Shown: in pieces, positions 1 through 9,220 of the stretch
Numbering within the stretch: the first letter of the stretch is position 1
Layout: every line of letters begins with the position of its first letter
Origin: Pseudomonas sp. CFBP13508
GTDB taxonomy: Bacteria; Pseudomonadota; Gammaproteobacteria; Pseudomonadales; Pseudomonadaceae
Reading direction: 5' to 3'
DNA: 64,000 nucleotides
NCBI RefSeq assembly: GCF_005233515.1
Contig: NZ_QFZZ01000004.1
Location: forward strand, 196,644 to 260,643
Program-made: the position numbers and the translations under genes
The notes under the pieces: model-generated
What the model saw: only the letters and a program-made list of their open reading frames with translations
The model's database searches: none
What the model was told of the DNA's origin: nothing

Positions 1-335
1 TCGCTCTTGAGTTTGACCCGGGAGAACACGCCCTTCATTTCCGGAGTGTTCCTGATGTCGACATCGATCCATTCGTCCATGTTCTGTCGAGCTTCTACCA
101 CGACCAGGCCAGTCATCAGCTTGCTGACGGAAGCGATCGGCACGATCACGTCAGGGTTGCTGGAATAGATGACTTTATTGGTCTGCATATCCATGAGCAG
201 GGCGCTGCCGGACGCGATCTTCAAAGTCGAAGCGTCACGTGGGACAGCGGTGGTTTCCGCAGCGTTGATCGTTGGCGTGATGAATGTGCCTGTAACAGCA
301 AACAACAGGCTCAGAATCGAGAGACGAATTTTCAC
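1..335 (-). CDS. pbpG: D-alanyl-D-alanine endopeptidase (PBP7), N-terminal part
   Basis: Periplasmic serine peptidase family S11, which cuts peptidoglycan cross-links. The window holds only about the first 111 codons, and the C-terminus lies beyond position 1. Translation from a GTG at 335 gives a signal peptide (VKIRLSILSLLFAVTG, ending near INAAE), then the S11 start of the domain with LLMDMQTNKVIYSSNPD and the SxxK motif in ASVSKLMTGL, whose serine is the nucleophile. An AGAG about 10 bases upstream is a modest ribosome-binding site, and no in-frame ATG lies nearby. The call rests on the SxxK box and on recalled PBP7 similarity; dacA-type carboxypeptidases are the alternative but normally have a longer lead region. 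Confidence 0.85.
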   Translation of the reverse strand, partial: MKIRLSILSLLFAVTGTFITPTINAAETTAVPRDASTLKIASGSALLMDMQTNKVIYSSNPDVIVPIASVSKLMTGLVVVEARQNMDEWIDVDIRNTPEMKGVFSRVKLKS

Positions 336-518
336 GCGGGCGAACTCTAAAAGGTTGGATATACCGTTAGTTTGTAACGGGTTATTTCTTTAAACCGGCG
401 CATTTTAGGAGTATGGCTGAAGAACTGTCGATGGTTGTTTGAAAGACCTGAAAATCTCGTGAAAAGGCCTGTAAAAAGAGCGGTTTCCGGCGAACGGTTG
501 AAGTTTTTTCTCAGACAT

Positions 519-545
519 GAAAAACCCCGCACGAGGCGGGGTTCT
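519..545 (-). terminator. Rho-independent terminator of folD
   Basis: An 8-bp stem (AACCCCGC / GCGGGGTT) with a 5-base loop is followed on the minus strand by a short T run. It sits 20 bases past the folD stop. The rest of the 336-565 gap shows no gene; it should hold the pbpG promoter. Confidence 0.85.
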
Positions 546-565
546 GGTGCAGCGGAAAAATTCGA

Positions 566-1420
566 TCAGACGTGCAGGGTTTCTGCGGCGTAGAGCGTGT
601 TTTCCAGCAGGCAGGCGCGGGTCATCGGGCCGACGCCGCCCGGTACCGGCGTGATCCAGCCAGCGCGGGGCAGGGCGGTTTCGTAGACGACGTCACCGAC
701 CAGTTTGCCGTCGTCCTGACGGTTGATGCCGACGTCGATCACGATCGCGCCTTCCTTGATCCACTCGCCCTTGACCAGGCCCGGCTTGCCGGCGGCAACG
801 ACCACCAGATCAGCGCGGCCGACGTGGCCCGCCAGATCCTTGGTGAAGCGGTGAGTGACAGTGACGGTGCAGCCGGCCAGCAACAATTCCATGGCCATCG
901 GGCGACCGACGATATTGGAGGCGCCCACGACTACCGCGTCCATCCCGTAAAGATCAGCGCCAGTGCTTTCCAGCAAGGTCATGATGCCTTTCGGGGTGCA
1001 GGGGCGCAGCAGCGGGATGCGCTGGGCCAGGCGGCCGACGTTGTACGGATGGAAACCATCGACGTCTTTGTCCGGGCGAATGCGTTCCAGCAGCTTGGAC
1101 GCGTCGAGGTGTTCGGGCAGAGGCAACTGCAGGAGAACGCCGTCGATGGCCGGGTCGTCATTGAGGCGATCGATCAGATCGGTCAGAGCGTCCTGAGTGG
1201 TGTCGGAGGGCAGGTCGTAGGCTTGAGAGAGGAAGCCAACCTCTTCACAGTCTTTACGCTTGTGCGAGACATAAACCTGAGAGGCAGGATCGCTGCCGAC
1301 CAGGATCACCGCGAGGCCGGGGGTGCGCAGGCCTTGCTGGCGACGCTCGGCAACTCGTTGGGCGATCTGCTGGCGCAGGCTGGCGGCGATCGATTTGCCG
1401 TCGATTAGTTGTGCAGTCAT
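566..1420 (-). CDS. folD: Bifunctional methylenetetrahydrofolate dehydrogenase / methenyltetrahydrofolate cyclohydrolase
   Basis: Cytosolic one-carbon enzyme that interconverts 5,10-methylene-THF, methenyl-THF and 10-formyl-THF using NADP. The 284-residue length is normal. The N-terminal catalytic domain shows the YxxxK pair (Y50, K54, in [11 protein letters not shown]), and the C-terminal Rossmann part has [13 protein letters not shown] near residue 165 and the signature PGGVGPMT near 260-267. It starts at ATG 1420 and ends in a clear terminator. It is transcribed away from the tRNA operon, as I recall from other Pseudomonas, where folD sits beside the same tRNAs and tig-clpPX-lon. Confidence 0.97.
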   Translation of the reverse strand: MTAQLIDGKSIAASLRQQIAQRVAERRQQGLRTPGLAVILVGSDPASQVYVSHKRKDCEEVGFLSQAYDLPSDTTQDALTDLIDRLNDDPAIDGVLLQLPLPEHLDASKLLERIRPDKDVDGFHPYNVGRLAQRIPLLRPCTPKGIMTLLESTGADLYGMDAVVVGASNIVGRPMAMELLLAGCTVTVTHRFTKDLAGHVGRADLVVVAAGKPGLVKGEWIKEGAIVIDVGINRQDDGKLVGDVVYETALPRAGWITPVPGGVGPMTRACLLENTLYAAETLHV

Positions 1421-1551
1421 TGCGCGTGATTAACCATCGAGAGGGGAAAAAATGAGAACGCATTCTCGCATGTCGAGCGGTGAGGGCAAAGGCGCTTGGT
1501 CAGCAAATTCCTCTAACTCCTTTAATTAAATGAATTTTTTTCAAAAAGGAT

Positions 1552-1578
1552 TTGACGACCTTTGGAGCCCTCTATACT
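1552..1578 (+). promoter_or_regulatory. Sigma-70 promoter of the tRNA operon
   Basis: TTGACG at 1552-1557 and TATACT at 1573-1578 (spacer 15; the overlapping TACTAT would give 17) lie about 120 bases before the first tRNA. A GC-rich TCGTCGCACTTGTCGGGC discriminator follows, which is typical of stringently controlled stable-RNA promoters. The interval 1421-1551 shows no gene. Confidence 0.7.
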
Positions 1579-1695
1579 ATTCGTCGCACTTGTCGGGCAC
1601 AGCCTAGCACTGGTTAAGAAGGTGAAGCGGAATCAAGGTTCTGCGACACTGGAAAGCACTTAGTTTGTAGTCCTTTAAGAGTACAGATTAACAAG

Positions 1696-1772
1696 GCGCC
1701 CGTAGCTCAGCTGGATAGAGCATCCGCCTTCTAAGCGGATGGTCGCAGGTTCGAGTCCTGCCGGGTGCGCCA
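1696..1772 (+). tRNA. tRNA-Arg (anticodon TCT)
   Basis: 77 nt. The 7-bp acceptor GCGCCCG pairs with CGGGTGC. The anticodon loop is CTTCTAA, giving anticodon TCT (reads AGA). The T arm GCAGG-TTCGAGT-CCTGC is intact, and CCA is encoded at 1770-1772. First gene of a four-tRNA transcript. Confidence 0.96.
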
Positions 1773-1804
1773 TTAGGCAGCTTTGGCACAAGTAACGCGA
1801 TATG

Positions 1805-1880
1805 GTGGGCGTAGCTCAGTTGGTAGAGCACGGGATTGTGACTCCCGTTGTCGTGGGTTCGATCCCCATCGTCCACCCCA
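1805..1880 (+). tRNA. tRNA-His (anticodon GTG), copy 1
   Basis: 76 nt with encoded CCA. The anticodon loop is TTGTGAC. The residue just upstream (G at 1804) pairs with C73, giving the extra G-1 that marks tRNA-His. It is followed directly by a terminator-like hairpin, although two more tRNA genes lie downstream. Confidence 0.96.
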
Positions 1881-1887
1881 TATTTCG

Positions 1888-1922
1888 AAAGGCGCCAGAT
1901 TTAACGGTCTGGCGCCTTTGCT
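1888..1922 (+). terminator. Hairpin after tRNA-His copy 1
   Basis: Stem AAAGGCGCCAGA / TCTGGCGCCTTT with an 8-base loop (TTTAACGG). The downstream T run is interrupted (TTTGCTTT), so it probably terminates only partly, letting transcription reach tRNA-Leu and the second tRNA-His. Confidence 0.7.
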
Positions 1923-1937
1923 TTAAAAGCTTCATCC

Positions 1938-2022
1938 GCGGATGTGGTGGAATTGGTAGACACACTGGATTTAGGTTCCAGCGCCGCGAGGCGTAAGAGT
2001 TCGAGTCTCTTCATCCGCACCA
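1938..2022 (+). tRNA. tRNA-Leu (anticodon TAG)
   Basis: 85-nt class II tRNA. Acceptor GCGGATG pairs with CATCCGC, the anticodon loop is TTTAGGT, a long variable arm is present and ACCA ends it at 2022. It lies between the two tRNA-His copies. Confidence 0.95.
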
Positions 2023-2099
2023 AATAAAGCTTCATCTGTGCCTAGGGCCTGATGAAGTTTCGACAAAGAAGTTGTTTGGCTTTTTTGTTACGCAATATG

Positions 2100-2175
2100 G
2101 TGGGCGTAGCTCAGTTGGTAGAGCACGGGATTGTGACTCCCGTTGTCGTGGGTTCGATCCCCATCGTCCACCCCA
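2100..2175 (+). tRNA. tRNA-His (anticodon GTG), copy 2
   Basis: Identical to the copy at 1805-1880, again with G-1 at 2099. The identity continues through the following hairpin, so this is a duplicated tRNA-plus-terminator cassette. Confidence 0.96.
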
Positions 2176-2182
2176 TATTTCG

Positions 2183-2218
2183 AAAGGCGCCAGATTTAAC
2201 AGTCTGGCGCCTTTTTTG
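2183..2218 (+). terminator. Terminator of the tRNA operon
   Basis: Same stem as at 1888 (one base differs in the loop) but followed by an unbroken TTTTTT, so it is the strong end of the operon. Confidence 0.9.
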
Positions 2219-2576
2219 TTTTAGCGGTTTCGAAGTCCGGCCATGGTCGATTTCGAAGCGCAGGGCAGGGCACTTCATCGCTTTTAAAGGATCGGATGAC
2301 GCTGAACTGCTCGTCGTTCCGGTTTTGCTGGAATGGCTGTCGGGGCGGATTGGATTGTTTCTTCTATATATAGAAGCGTTGATGCAGAGCCCTGACCTGA
2401 GCACTTGTATTCGCCAGTGGAGTGAAAGGCATTCGTGCAGCGCTCCCTGAAAATTGCCTGCTGTTTTTTTACCCGTTTCCAGTAGGGTGACTTCTTGAGT
2501 TTGACCCACTAGAATGCATGCCCTTGATTCTGGGGTCGGAAACGGCCGGCTAACGTCTGTGCAACGAGGAATATCC
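2219..2576 (+). promoter_or_regulatory. Gene-free interval holding the tig promoter
   Basis: No convincing gene is present. A candidate sigma-70 promoter lies near the 3' end: GTGACT at 2487-2492 and TAGAAT at 2510-2515, spacer 17, giving a leader of roughly 55 bases before tig. The short open frames here lack ribosome-binding sites. Confidence 0.4.
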
Positions 2577-3887
2577 ATGCAAGTTTCTGTTGAAAATACT
2601 ACTGCTCTCGAGCGCCGCATGAGCGTCACCGTGCCGGCAGAGCGCATCGAGACTCAGGTCAACAAGCGTCTGCAGCAGACTGCCCAAAAGGCCAAAATTG
2701 CTGGCTTCCGTCCAGGCAAAGTGCCAATGAGCGAAATCAAGCGCCGTTTCGGTGCTGATGCGCGTCAGGAAGCTGTAGGCGATGTGATCCAGTCTTCGTT
2801 CTACGAAGCTGTGGTTGAGCAGAAGCTCAACCCTGCCGGTTCGCCTTCGATCGAGCCAAAGTCGCTCGAAGCGGGCAAGGATCTGGAATACGTTGCTGTA
2901 TTCGAAGTCTTCCCTGAGTTCACCGTTGCTGGCTTCGAAGGCATCACCGTTGAGCGTCTGAGCGCTGAAGTGGCTGACGCTGACCTGGACAAGATGCTCG
3001 ACATCCTGCGCAAGCAGAACACCCGTTTCGAAGTGGCCGACCGTGCCGCGCAGAACGAAGACCAACTGAACATCGATTTCGTTGGCAAGGTTGACGGCGA
3101 AGTGTTCGCTGGCGGCTCCGCCAAGGGCACTCAGCTGGTACTGGGTTCCGGCCGTATGATCCCGGGCTTCGAAGAAGGCCTGGTTGGCGCTAAGGCTGGC
3201 GAAGAGCGCGTTCTGAACCTGACCTTCCCTGAGGACTATCAGAACCTGGACCTGGCTGGCAAAACCGCCGAGTTCACCGTGACCGTCAACACTGTGTCCG
3301 AGCCTAAGCTGCCTGAACTGAACGAAGAGTTCTTCGCTCAATTCGGCATCAAGGAAAGCGGCATCGACGGTTTCCGCACCGAAGTTCGCAAGAACATGGA
3401 GCGTGAACTGCGTCAGGCGATCAAATCCAAGGTCAAGAATCAGGTAATGGACGGTCTGCTGGCCACCAACCCGATCGAAGTGCCAAAGGCTCTGCTGTCC
3501 AACGAAGTTGACCGTCTGCGCGTGCAGGCTGTTCAGCAGTTCGGCGGCAACATCAAGCCAGACCAGCTGCCGGCCGAGCTGTTCGAAGAGCAAGCCAAGC
3601 GCCGCGTCGTGCTGGGCCTGATCGTTGCTGAAGTGGTCAAGCAGTTCGACCTCAAGCCTGACGAAGCTCGCGTTCGCGAAATGATTCAGGAAATGGCTTC
3701 CGCTTACCAGGAGCCAGAGCAGGTCGTGTCGTGGTACTACAAAAACGAGCAGCAACTGAACGAAGTGCGTTCGGTTGTGCTGGAAGAACAAGTTGTGGAT
3801 ACTGTTCTGCAGAAAGCTAGTGTGACCGACAAATCGGTCTCCTACGAAGAAGCAGTCAAGCCGGTAGAAGCTCCAGCAGCCGACTGA
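2577..3887 (+). CDS. tig: Trigger factor, ribosome-associated chaperone and peptidyl-prolyl isomerase
   Basis: Binds the ribosome exit tunnel and protects nascent chains. The 436 residues match the family. Domains: the N-terminal ribosome-binding domain with signature GFRPGKVP (residues 43-50), a central FKBP-type isomerase domain (about 150-245) and a C-terminal chaperone domain. The start is ATG 2577, preceded by GAGGA; an upstream in-frame ATG at 2514 has no ribosome site. It is followed by clpP, clpX and lon, the usual protein-quality gene order. Confidence 0.97.
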   Translation: MQVSVENTTALERRMSVTVPAERIETQVNKRLQQTAQKAKIAGFRPGKVPMSEIKRRFGADARQEAVGDVIQSSFYEAVVEQKLNPAGSPSIEPKSLEAGKDLEYVAVFEVFPEFTVAGFEGITVERLSAEVADADLDKMLDILRKQNTRFEVADRAAQNEDQLNIDFVGKVDGEVFAGGSAKGTQLVLGSGRMIPGFEEGLVGAKAGEERVLNLTFPEDYQNLDLAGKTAEFTVTVNTVSEPKLPELNEEFFAQFGIKESGIDGFRTEVRKNMERELRQAIKSKVKNQVMDGLLATNPIEVPKALLSNEVDRLRVQAVQQFGGNIKPDQLPAELFEEQAKRRVVLGLIVAEVVKQFDLKPDEARVREMIQEMASAYQEPEQVVSWYYKNEQQLNEVRSVVLEEQVVDTVLQKASVTDKSVSYEEAVKPVEAPAAD

Positions 3888-3912
3888 TTGATTTTGCGTT
3901 AGAAGTGCACAC

Positions 3913-3940
3913 CATAAGCCAGCTCTCGAGCTGGCTTATG
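3913..3940. other. Perfect 12-bp inverted repeat between tig and clpP
   Basis: CATAAGCCAGCT and AGCTGGCTTATG flank a 4-base loop. No T run follows on the plus strand, so it is not a classical terminator. It lies 26 bases after the tig stop and 40 before the clpP start, suitable for an RNA-processing or attenuation hairpin. Confidence 0.6.
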
Positions 3941-3979
3941 CGTATTCAAGACATAACTATTTGGGAGCGACTGCAGAGC

Positions 3980-4615
3980 ATGTTCCGTAATTCTTATATT
4001 CAGCAGAACTCTGATATCCAGGCCGCCGGCGGCCTGGTCCCGATGGTTGTCGAGCAGTCCGCTCGTGGCGAACGCGCCTACGACATCTACTCGCGCCTGC
4101 TCAAGGAGCGAGTGATCTTTCTGGTGGGCCCGGTAGAGGACTACATGGCCAACCTGATCTGTGCGCAACTGCTGTTCCTTGAAGCGGAAAACCCGGACAA
4201 GGACATCCATCTGTACATCAACTCGCCGGGCGGTTCGGTAACTGCAGGCATGTCGATCTACGACACCATGCAGTTCATCAAGCCGAACGTATCGACCACC
4301 TGCATCGGTCAGGCCTGCAGCATGGGCGCATTCCTGCTCACCGCAGGTGCTCCGGGCAAGCGTTTCTGCCTGCCGAACTCGCGCGTGATGATTCACCAGC
4401 CACTGGGCGGTTTCCAGGGTCAGGCGTCGGACATCGAAATCCACGCCAAGGAAATCCTCTTCATCCGCGAGCGTCTGAACATGCTGATGGCCAAGCACAG
4501 CGGCCGTACTCTGGAAGAAATCGAGCGCGATACCAATCGCGACAACTTCATGAGTGCCGAAGCTGCGAAGGAATACGGCCTGATCGACGAAGTGATCAAC
4601 CAGCGTCCAGCTTAA
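3980..4615 (+). CDS. clpP: ATP-dependent Clp protease proteolytic subunit
   Basis: Forms the double-heptameric serine protease chamber that works with ClpX and ClpA. With the start at ATG 3980 ([15 protein letters not shown] upstream) it is 211 residues, normal for Pseudomonas. Catalytic triad S114 (QACSMGAF), H139 (VMIHQ) and D188 (RDTNRDN). A longer reading from 3905 would translate the inverted repeat and is unlikely. The N-terminal propeptide before the axial loop is short. It is followed after 112 bases by clpX. Confidence 0.97.
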   Translation: MFRNSYIQQNSDIQAAGGLVPMVVEQSARGERAYDIYSRLLKERVIFLVGPVEDYMANLICAQLLFLEAENPDKDIHLYINSPGGSVTAGMSIYDTMQFIKPNVSTTCIGQACSMGAFLLTAGAPGKRFCLPNSRVMIHQPLGGFQGQASDIEIHAKEILFIRERLNMLMAKHSGRTLEEIERDTNRDNFMSAEAAKEYGLIDEVINQRPA

Positions 4616-4727
4616 TATAAGCAGCGCAAAACAGGCCTGATCGGCATGTCCGATCAGCGGCGGGCTTGAAAAAGCCCGCAATAGCCTTCATCTTGTGTTG
4701 CAAGCCTATCGGATTTGGATCGAACGA

Positions 4728-6011
4728 ATGACTGACACCCGCAACGGCGAGGACAACGGCAAGCTGCTCTATTGCTCCTTCTGTGGCAAAAGCCAGCATG
4801 AAGTGCGCAAATTGATTGCCGGCCCCTCGGTCTTTATCTGCGACGAGTGCGTCGACCTGTGCAATGACATCATCCGCGAGGAGGTGCAGGAAGCACAGGC
4901 CGAAAGCAGCGCGCATAAATTGCCTTCGCCTAAAGAAATCAGCGGCATCCTTGACCAGTACGTCATTGGTCAGGAGCGTGCGAAAAAGGTTTTGGCCGTA
5001 GCGGTGTACAACCACTACAAGCGCCTGAACCAGCGTGACAAAAAGGCTGACGACGTCGAACTCGGCAAGAGCAACATCCTGCTGATCGGCCCGACAGGCT
5101 CCGGTAAAACCCTGCTGGCCGAAACACTGGCCCGCTTGCTGAACGTTCCGTTCACCATCGCCGACGCAACTACCCTCACCGAGGCAGGTTACGTGGGTGA
5201 GGATGTCGAGAACATCATTCAGAAGCTGCTGCAGAAGTGCGATTACGACGTAGAGAAAGCCCAGATGGGCATTGTCTACATCGACGAAATCGACAAGATT
5301 TCCCGCAAGTCCGACAACCCGTCGATCACCCGTGATGTTTCCGGTGAAGGCGTGCAGCAGGCCTTGCTCAAGTTGATCGAAGGCACGGTCGCTTCCGTAC
5401 CGCCGCAAGGTGGCCGCAAGCATCCGCAGCAGGAATTCCTGCAGGTCGACACCCGTAACATCCTGTTCATCTGCGGCGGCGCGTTCTCTGGCCTGGAAAA
5501 GGTCATTCAGAATCGTTCCACCAAGGGCGGCATCGGCTTCAACGCCGAAGTGCGCAGCAAGGAAGAGGGCAAGAAAGTCGGCGAATCCCTGCGTGAAGTC
5601 GAGCCTGACGATCTGGTCAAGTTCGGTCTGATCCCGGAATTCGTCGGTCGTCTGCCGGTCCTGGCGACACTGGACGAGCTCGACGAGGCTGCGCTGATGC
5701 AAATCCTCACCGAGCCGAAAAATGCTCTGACCAAACAGTATGCCAAGCTGTTCGAGATGGAAGGCGTGGATCTGGAATTCCGTTCCGACGCGCTGAAATC
5801 GGTCGCCAAGCGTGCCCTGGAACGTAAAACCGGTGCCCGTGGCCTGCGTTCGATTCTCGAAGGTGTATTGCTCGACACGATGTATGAAATCCCCTCGCAG
5901 TCCGAGGTGAGCAAAGTCGTGATCGATGAAAGCGTCATCGAAGGCAAGTCCAAGCCACTGTATATCTACGAAAACAGTGAGCCGACGGCCAAGGCAGCGC
6001 CGGACGCGTAA
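4728..6011 (+). CDS. clpX: ATP-dependent Clp protease ATP-binding subunit ClpX
   Basis: AAA+ unfoldase that feeds tagged substrates to ClpP. 427 residues from ATG 4728. The N-terminal zinc-binding domain uses C16, C19, C38 and C41; Walker A GPTGSGKT lies near residue 120, Walker [11 protein letters not shown] near 183, and the pore loop GYVGED near 150. An upstream ATG would add an unmatched leader, so MTDTRNG is preferred. Ends in a strong terminator. Confidence 0.97.
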   Translation: MTDTRNGEDNGKLLYCSFCGKSQHEVRKLIAGPSVFICDECVDLCNDIIREEVQEAQAESSAHKLPSPKEISGILDQYVIGQERAKKVLAVAVYNHYKRLNQRDKKADDVELGKSNILLIGPTGSGKTLLAETLARLLNVPFTIADATTLTEAGYVGEDVENIIQKLLQKCDYDVEKAQMGIVYIDEIDKISRKSDNPSITRDVSGEGVQQALLKLIEGTVASVPPQGGRKHPQQEFLQVDTRNILFICGGAFSGLEKVIQNRSTKGGIGFNAEVRSKEEGKKVGESLREVEPDDLVKFGLIPEFVGRLPVLATLDELDEAALMQILTEPKNALTKQYAKLFEMEGVDLEFRSDALKSVAKRALERKTGARGLRSILEGVLLDTMYEIPSQSEVSKVVIDESVIEGKSKPLYIYENSEPTAKAAPDA

Positions 6012-6033
6012 GCGTTTACCGCGCCGAAATAAG

Positions 6034-6062
6034 GAAGGGGCCTTCGGGCCTCTTTTTTTTTA
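6034..6062 (+). terminator. Terminator of clpX
   Basis: GAAGGGGCC-TTCG-GGCCTCTTT hairpin followed by nine or more T residues, 23 bases past the clpX stop. Confidence 0.93.
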
Positions 6063-6087
6063 TGTCATTTTTTACCTCCGCTTTACG

Positions 6088-6116
6088 CTTGTTTTTTTTC
6101 GAGGCAGCCCCCATCT
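6088..6116 (+). promoter_or_regulatory. Heat-shock (sigma-32-type) promoter of lon
   Basis: CTTGTTT at 6088-6094 and CCCCATCT at 6109-6116, spacer 14, match the RpoH pattern CTTGAAA / CCCCATnT. The gene start is 59 bases downstream. lon is a known RpoH target in proteobacteria. Confidence 0.75.
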
Positions 6117-6174
6117 TGGTTTCAAGCTTAATTCCATCTGATTACGGCCATACGGCCGCCGTAGAGGCGAAATC

Positions 6175-8571
6175 ATGAAGACAACCATCGAATTGCCTCT
6201 CCTGCCATTGCGTGATGTCGTGGTTTATCCGCACATGGTTATCCCGCTGTTCGTGGGGCGCGAGAAATCCATCGAAGCCCTCGAGGCCGCGATGACGGGT
6301 GACAAGCAGATTCTGCTGCTGGCTCAGAGAAACCCGGCTGACGATGATCCCGGTGAAGACGCTCTCTATCGCGTGGGTACGATTGCCACGGTTCTGCAGC
6401 TGCTGAAGCTGCCTGATGGCACCGTCAAGGTTCTGGTCGAAGGTGAGCAGCGTGGCACCGTCGAACGCTTCAGCGAAGTCGATGGCCACTGCCGCGCCGA
6501 AGTCTCGCTGATCGAAGAAGTCGACGCCGCCGAGCGCGAGTCGGAAGTCTTCGTGCGCACGCTGCTGTCGCAGTTCGAACAATATGTGCAGCTGGGCAAG
6601 AAGGTTCCGGCTGAAGTCCTGTCGTCGCTCAACAGCATCGATGAGCCGGGGCGTCTGGTCGACACCATGGCCGCGCACATGGCGCTGAAAATCGAGCAGA
6701 AGCAGGAAATCCTCGAGATCATTGATCTGTCGGCCCGTGTCGAGCACGTGCTGGCGCTGCTGGATGCTGAAATCGATCTGTTGCAGGTTGAAAAACGCAT
6801 CCGCGGTCGCGTCAAGAAGCAGATGGAGCGCAGTCAGCGCGAGTACTACCTGAACGAGCAGATGAAGGCCATTCAGAAAGAACTCGGCGACGGCGACGAA
6901 GGCCACAACGAAATCGAAGAGCTGAAAAAGCGCATCGATGCGGCCGGCCTGCCAAAAGATGCCCTGGCCAAGGCGACTGCCGAGCTGAACAAGCTCAAGC
7001 AGATGTCGCCGATGTCGGCTGAAGCCACCGTGGTGCGCTCGTACATCGACTGGCTGGTGCAGGTGCCGTGGAAGGCGCAGAGCAAGGTTCGCCTCGACCT
7101 GGCCCGTGCAGAAGACATTCTCGACGCCGATCACTACGGCCTCGAAGAGGTCAAGGAGCGCATCCTTGAATACCTCGCCGTGCAGAAGCGTGTAAAGAAA
7201 ATCCGTGGCCCGGTGTTGTGCCTGGTTGGTCCTCCAGGCGTGGGTAAAACCTCGCTGGCGGAGTCGATTGCTCATGCCACCAACCGCAAATTCGTGCGCA
7301 TGGCCCTGGGTGGCGTGCGTGATGAAGCGGAAATTCGTGGTCACCGCCGGACCTACATCGGTTCGATGCCGGGAAGATTGATTCAAAAGATGACAAAAGT
7401 GGGCGTACGCAACCCGCTGTTCCTGCTCGATGAAATCGACAAGATGGGCAGCGACATGCGTGGCGACCCGGCGTCGGCGTTGCTGGAGGTGCTCGATCCC
7501 GAGCAAAACCACAACTTCAACGATCACTATCTAGAAGTCGATTACGACCTGTCCGATGTGATGTTCCTGTGCACCTCGAACTCGATGAACATCCCGCCAG
7601 CGCTGCTGGACCGGATGGAAGTGATCCGTCTGCCGGGTTACACCGAAGACGAGAAGATCAACATCGCCGTTAAATACCTCTCGCCGAAACAGATCGCCGC
7701 TAACGGTCTGAAGAAGGGCGAGCTGGAATTCGATGAGGAAGCGATCCGCGACATCATCCGTTATTACACCCGTGAAGCGGGCGTGCGGGGCCTCGAGCGA
7801 CAGATCGCCAAGGTCTGCCGCAAGGCAGTGAAAGAGCATGCGCTGGAAAAACGCTTCTCGGTAAAAGTGACAGCTGATCTGCTCGAGCATTTCCTTGGCG
7901 TGCGCAAGTTCCGCTACGGCCTGGCCGAGCAGCAGGATCAGGTGGGGCAGGTGACTGGCCTGGCGTGGACTCAGGTAGGCGGCGAATTGCTGACCATTGA
8001 AGCCGCCGTGATTCCAGGTAAAGGCCAACTGATCAAGACCGGCTCGCTCGGTGATGTGATGGTCGAATCGATCACTGCCGCACAGACCGTTGTGCGCAGC
8101 CGCGCCAAGAGCCTGGGCATCCCGCTGGACTTCCACGAGAAGCGCGATACCCACATTCACATGCCGGAAGGTGCCACACCGAAAGACGGCCCTAGCGCTG
8201 GCGTGGGCATGTGCACGGCGTTGGTCTCGGCATTGACCGGCATTCCGGTGCGCGCCGATGTCGCCATGACCGGTGAAATCACCCTGCGTGGGCAAGTGCT
8301 GGCAATTGGCGGTTTGAAAGAAAAACTGCTGGCGGCACATCGCGGCGGAATCAAGATTGTGATTATTCCGGAAGAAAACGTCCGCGATCTGAAGGAGATT
8401 CCTGACAATATCAAGCAGGATCTGCAGATCAAACCGGTTAAATGGATTGACGAGGTCCTGCAAATTGCGCTGCAATACGCGCCGGAGCCCTTGCCGGATG
8501 TGGCTCCGGAGATAGTTGCCAAGGACGAAAAACGCGAGTCTGATGCCAAGGAAAGAATTAGCACGCATTAA
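6175..8571 (+). CDS. lon: ATP-dependent serine protease Lon
   Basis: Homo-hexameric cytosolic protease for misfolded and regulatory proteins. 798 residues. The N-terminal LON substrate domain begins [16 protein letters not shown]; a coiled helical region and an AAA+ module follow with Walker A GPPGVGKT (G352-T359) and [11 protein letters not shown]; the C-terminal protease domain has catalytic S674 (PKDGPSAG) and K717 (GGLKEKLL). Start ATG 6175 follows GAGGCG. Expression should rise on heat shock through the promoter at 6088. Confidence 0.98.
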   Translation: MKTTIELPLLPLRDVVVYPHMVIPLFVGREKSIEALEAAMTGDKQILLLAQRNPADDDPGEDALYRVGTIATVLQLLKLPDGTVKVLVEGEQRGTVERFSEVDGHCRAEVSLIEEVDAAERESEVFVRTLLSQFEQYVQLGKKVPAEVLSSLNSIDEPGRLVDTMAAHMALKIEQKQEILEIIDLSARVEHVLALLDAEIDLLQVEKRIRGRVKKQMERSQREYYLNEQMKAIQKELGDGDEGHNEIEELKKRIDAAGLPKDALAKATAELNKLKQMSPMSAEATVVRSYIDWLVQVPWKAQSKVRLDLARAEDILDADHYGLEEVKERILEYLAVQKRVKKIRGPVLCLVGPPGVGKTSLAESIAHATNRKFVRMALGGVRDEAEIRGHRRTYIGSMPGRLIQKMTKVGVRNPLFLLDEIDKMGSDMRGDPASALLEVLDPEQNHNFNDHYLEVDYDLSDVMFLCTSNSMNIPPALLDRMEVIRLPGYTEDEKINIAVKYLSPKQIAANGLKKGELEFDEEAIRDIIRYYTREAGVRGLERQIAKVCRKAVKEHALEKRFSVKVTADLLEHFLGVRKFRYGLAEQQDQVGQVTGLAWTQVGGELLTIEAAVIPGKGQLIKTGSLGDVMVESITAAQTVVRSRAKSLGIPLDFHEKRDTHIHMPEGATPKDGPSAGVGMCTALVSALTGIPVRADVAMTGEITLRGQVLAIGGLKEKLLAAHRGGIKIVIIPEENVRDLKEIPDNIKQDLQIKPVKWIDEVLQIALQYAPEPLPDVAPEIVAKDEKRESDAKERISTH

Positions 8572-8596
8572 TACGTTTTAGCCTGGGGGGCTTTCC

Positions 8597-8626
8597 TTGA
8601 CAGCATTTTAGAGCCCTTGTTATAAA
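8597..8626 (+). promoter_or_regulatory. Promoter of hupB
   Basis: TTGACA at 8597-8602 and TATAAA at 8621-8626, spacer 18, leaving a leader of about 88 bases. Near-consensus, as expected for an abundant nucleoid protein. Confidence 0.7.
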
Positions 8627-8720
8627 GCGGCTCTTAAGTGTCTGTAGGCCATTCAGCACTCGTTTTTGCTTTCACCAAAAAACTTAGAAACATCTCAAAA
8701 TAGATATAAGGGGACTTAGA

Positions 8721-8993
8721 GTGAACAAGTCGGAACTGATTGATGCTATCGCTGCATCCGCTGATATCCCGAAAGCTGCTGCTGGCCGTGCGCTGGACGC
8801 TGTAATCGAATCCGTCACTGGCGCTCTGAAGGCTGGCGACTCCGTTGTTCTGGTTGGTTTCGGTACTTTCTCCGTGACTGACCGTCCGGCTCGTACCGGT
8901 CGCAACCCGCAAACCGGCAAGACTCTGGAAATCCCGGCTGCCAAGAAGCCAGGTTTCAAAGCCGGTAAAGCACTGAAAGAAGCTGTTAACTGA
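8721..8993 (+). CDS. hupB: DNA-binding protein HU-beta
   Basis: Small dimeric nucleoid protein that bends DNA. 90 residues, starting at GTG 8721 after AAGGGGA. It shows the HU fold: N-terminal helices ([10 protein letters not shown]), GFGTFSV and the beta-arm with [19 protein letters not shown], which contains the DNA-intercalating proline. As I recall, it sits between lon and ppiD in other Pseudomonas too. A degenerate tRNA-like sequence starts 50 bases downstream. Confidence 0.97.
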   Translation: MNKSELIDAIAASADIPKAAAGRALDAVIESVTGALKAGDSVVLVGFGTFSVTDRPARTGRNPQTGKTLEIPAAKKPGFKAGKALKEAVN

Positions 8994-9043
8994 GTTTTCA
9001 GGTTTTTACCCATCCGGGTCGGGGTCAAGCCTGACTTGGCAGC

Positions 9044-9119
9044 GGAGCGGTAGAGCAGGTGGCTGGAACAGACGCCTGTAACGCCGGGATCGAGGGTTCG
9101 AGCCCTGTCCGCTCCGCCA
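9044..9119 (+). pseudogene. tRNA-Asp-like sequence, degenerate
   Basis: 76 bases with a perfect 7-bp acceptor (GGAGCGG / CCGCTCC) plus GCCA, closely resembling bacterial tRNA-Asp at both ends. The interior is damaged. The D stem 5' half reads GAGC against a 3' half GAAC; the anticodon stem GACGC / GCCGG keeps only two of five pairs; the anticodon position reads GTA instead of GTC; the variable loop is one base short; and the T stem has an A-G mismatch. A terminator follows at once, so it is probably transcribed at the end of the hupB message. It is either a decayed tRNA gene or a tRNA mimic. Confidence 0.6.
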
Positions 9120-9125
9120 GTTACG

Positions 9126-9156
9126 AGAAGGCGCATCCTCGGATGCGCCTTTCTTC
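9126..9156 (+). terminator. Terminator after hupB and the tRNA-like sequence
   Basis: AAGGCGCATCC and GGATGCGCCTT form an 11-bp stem around a 2-base centre, followed by TCTTCT. It ends transcription 65 bases before ppiD. Confidence 0.85.
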
Positions 9157-9220
9157 TATCCGGATTCTACCCACGCTCCACGGTTGCCTAAATTGAAGTT
9201 CAACCGTTTCTGGGGGACGC

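Noticed and set aside
1688..2450. Short frames over the tRNA genes
   Set aside because: They are translations of tRNA and terminator sequence on either strand.
2550..3791. Long minus-strand frame opposite tig
   Set aside because: tig is complete and certain on the plus strand. The antisense frame has no ribosome site.
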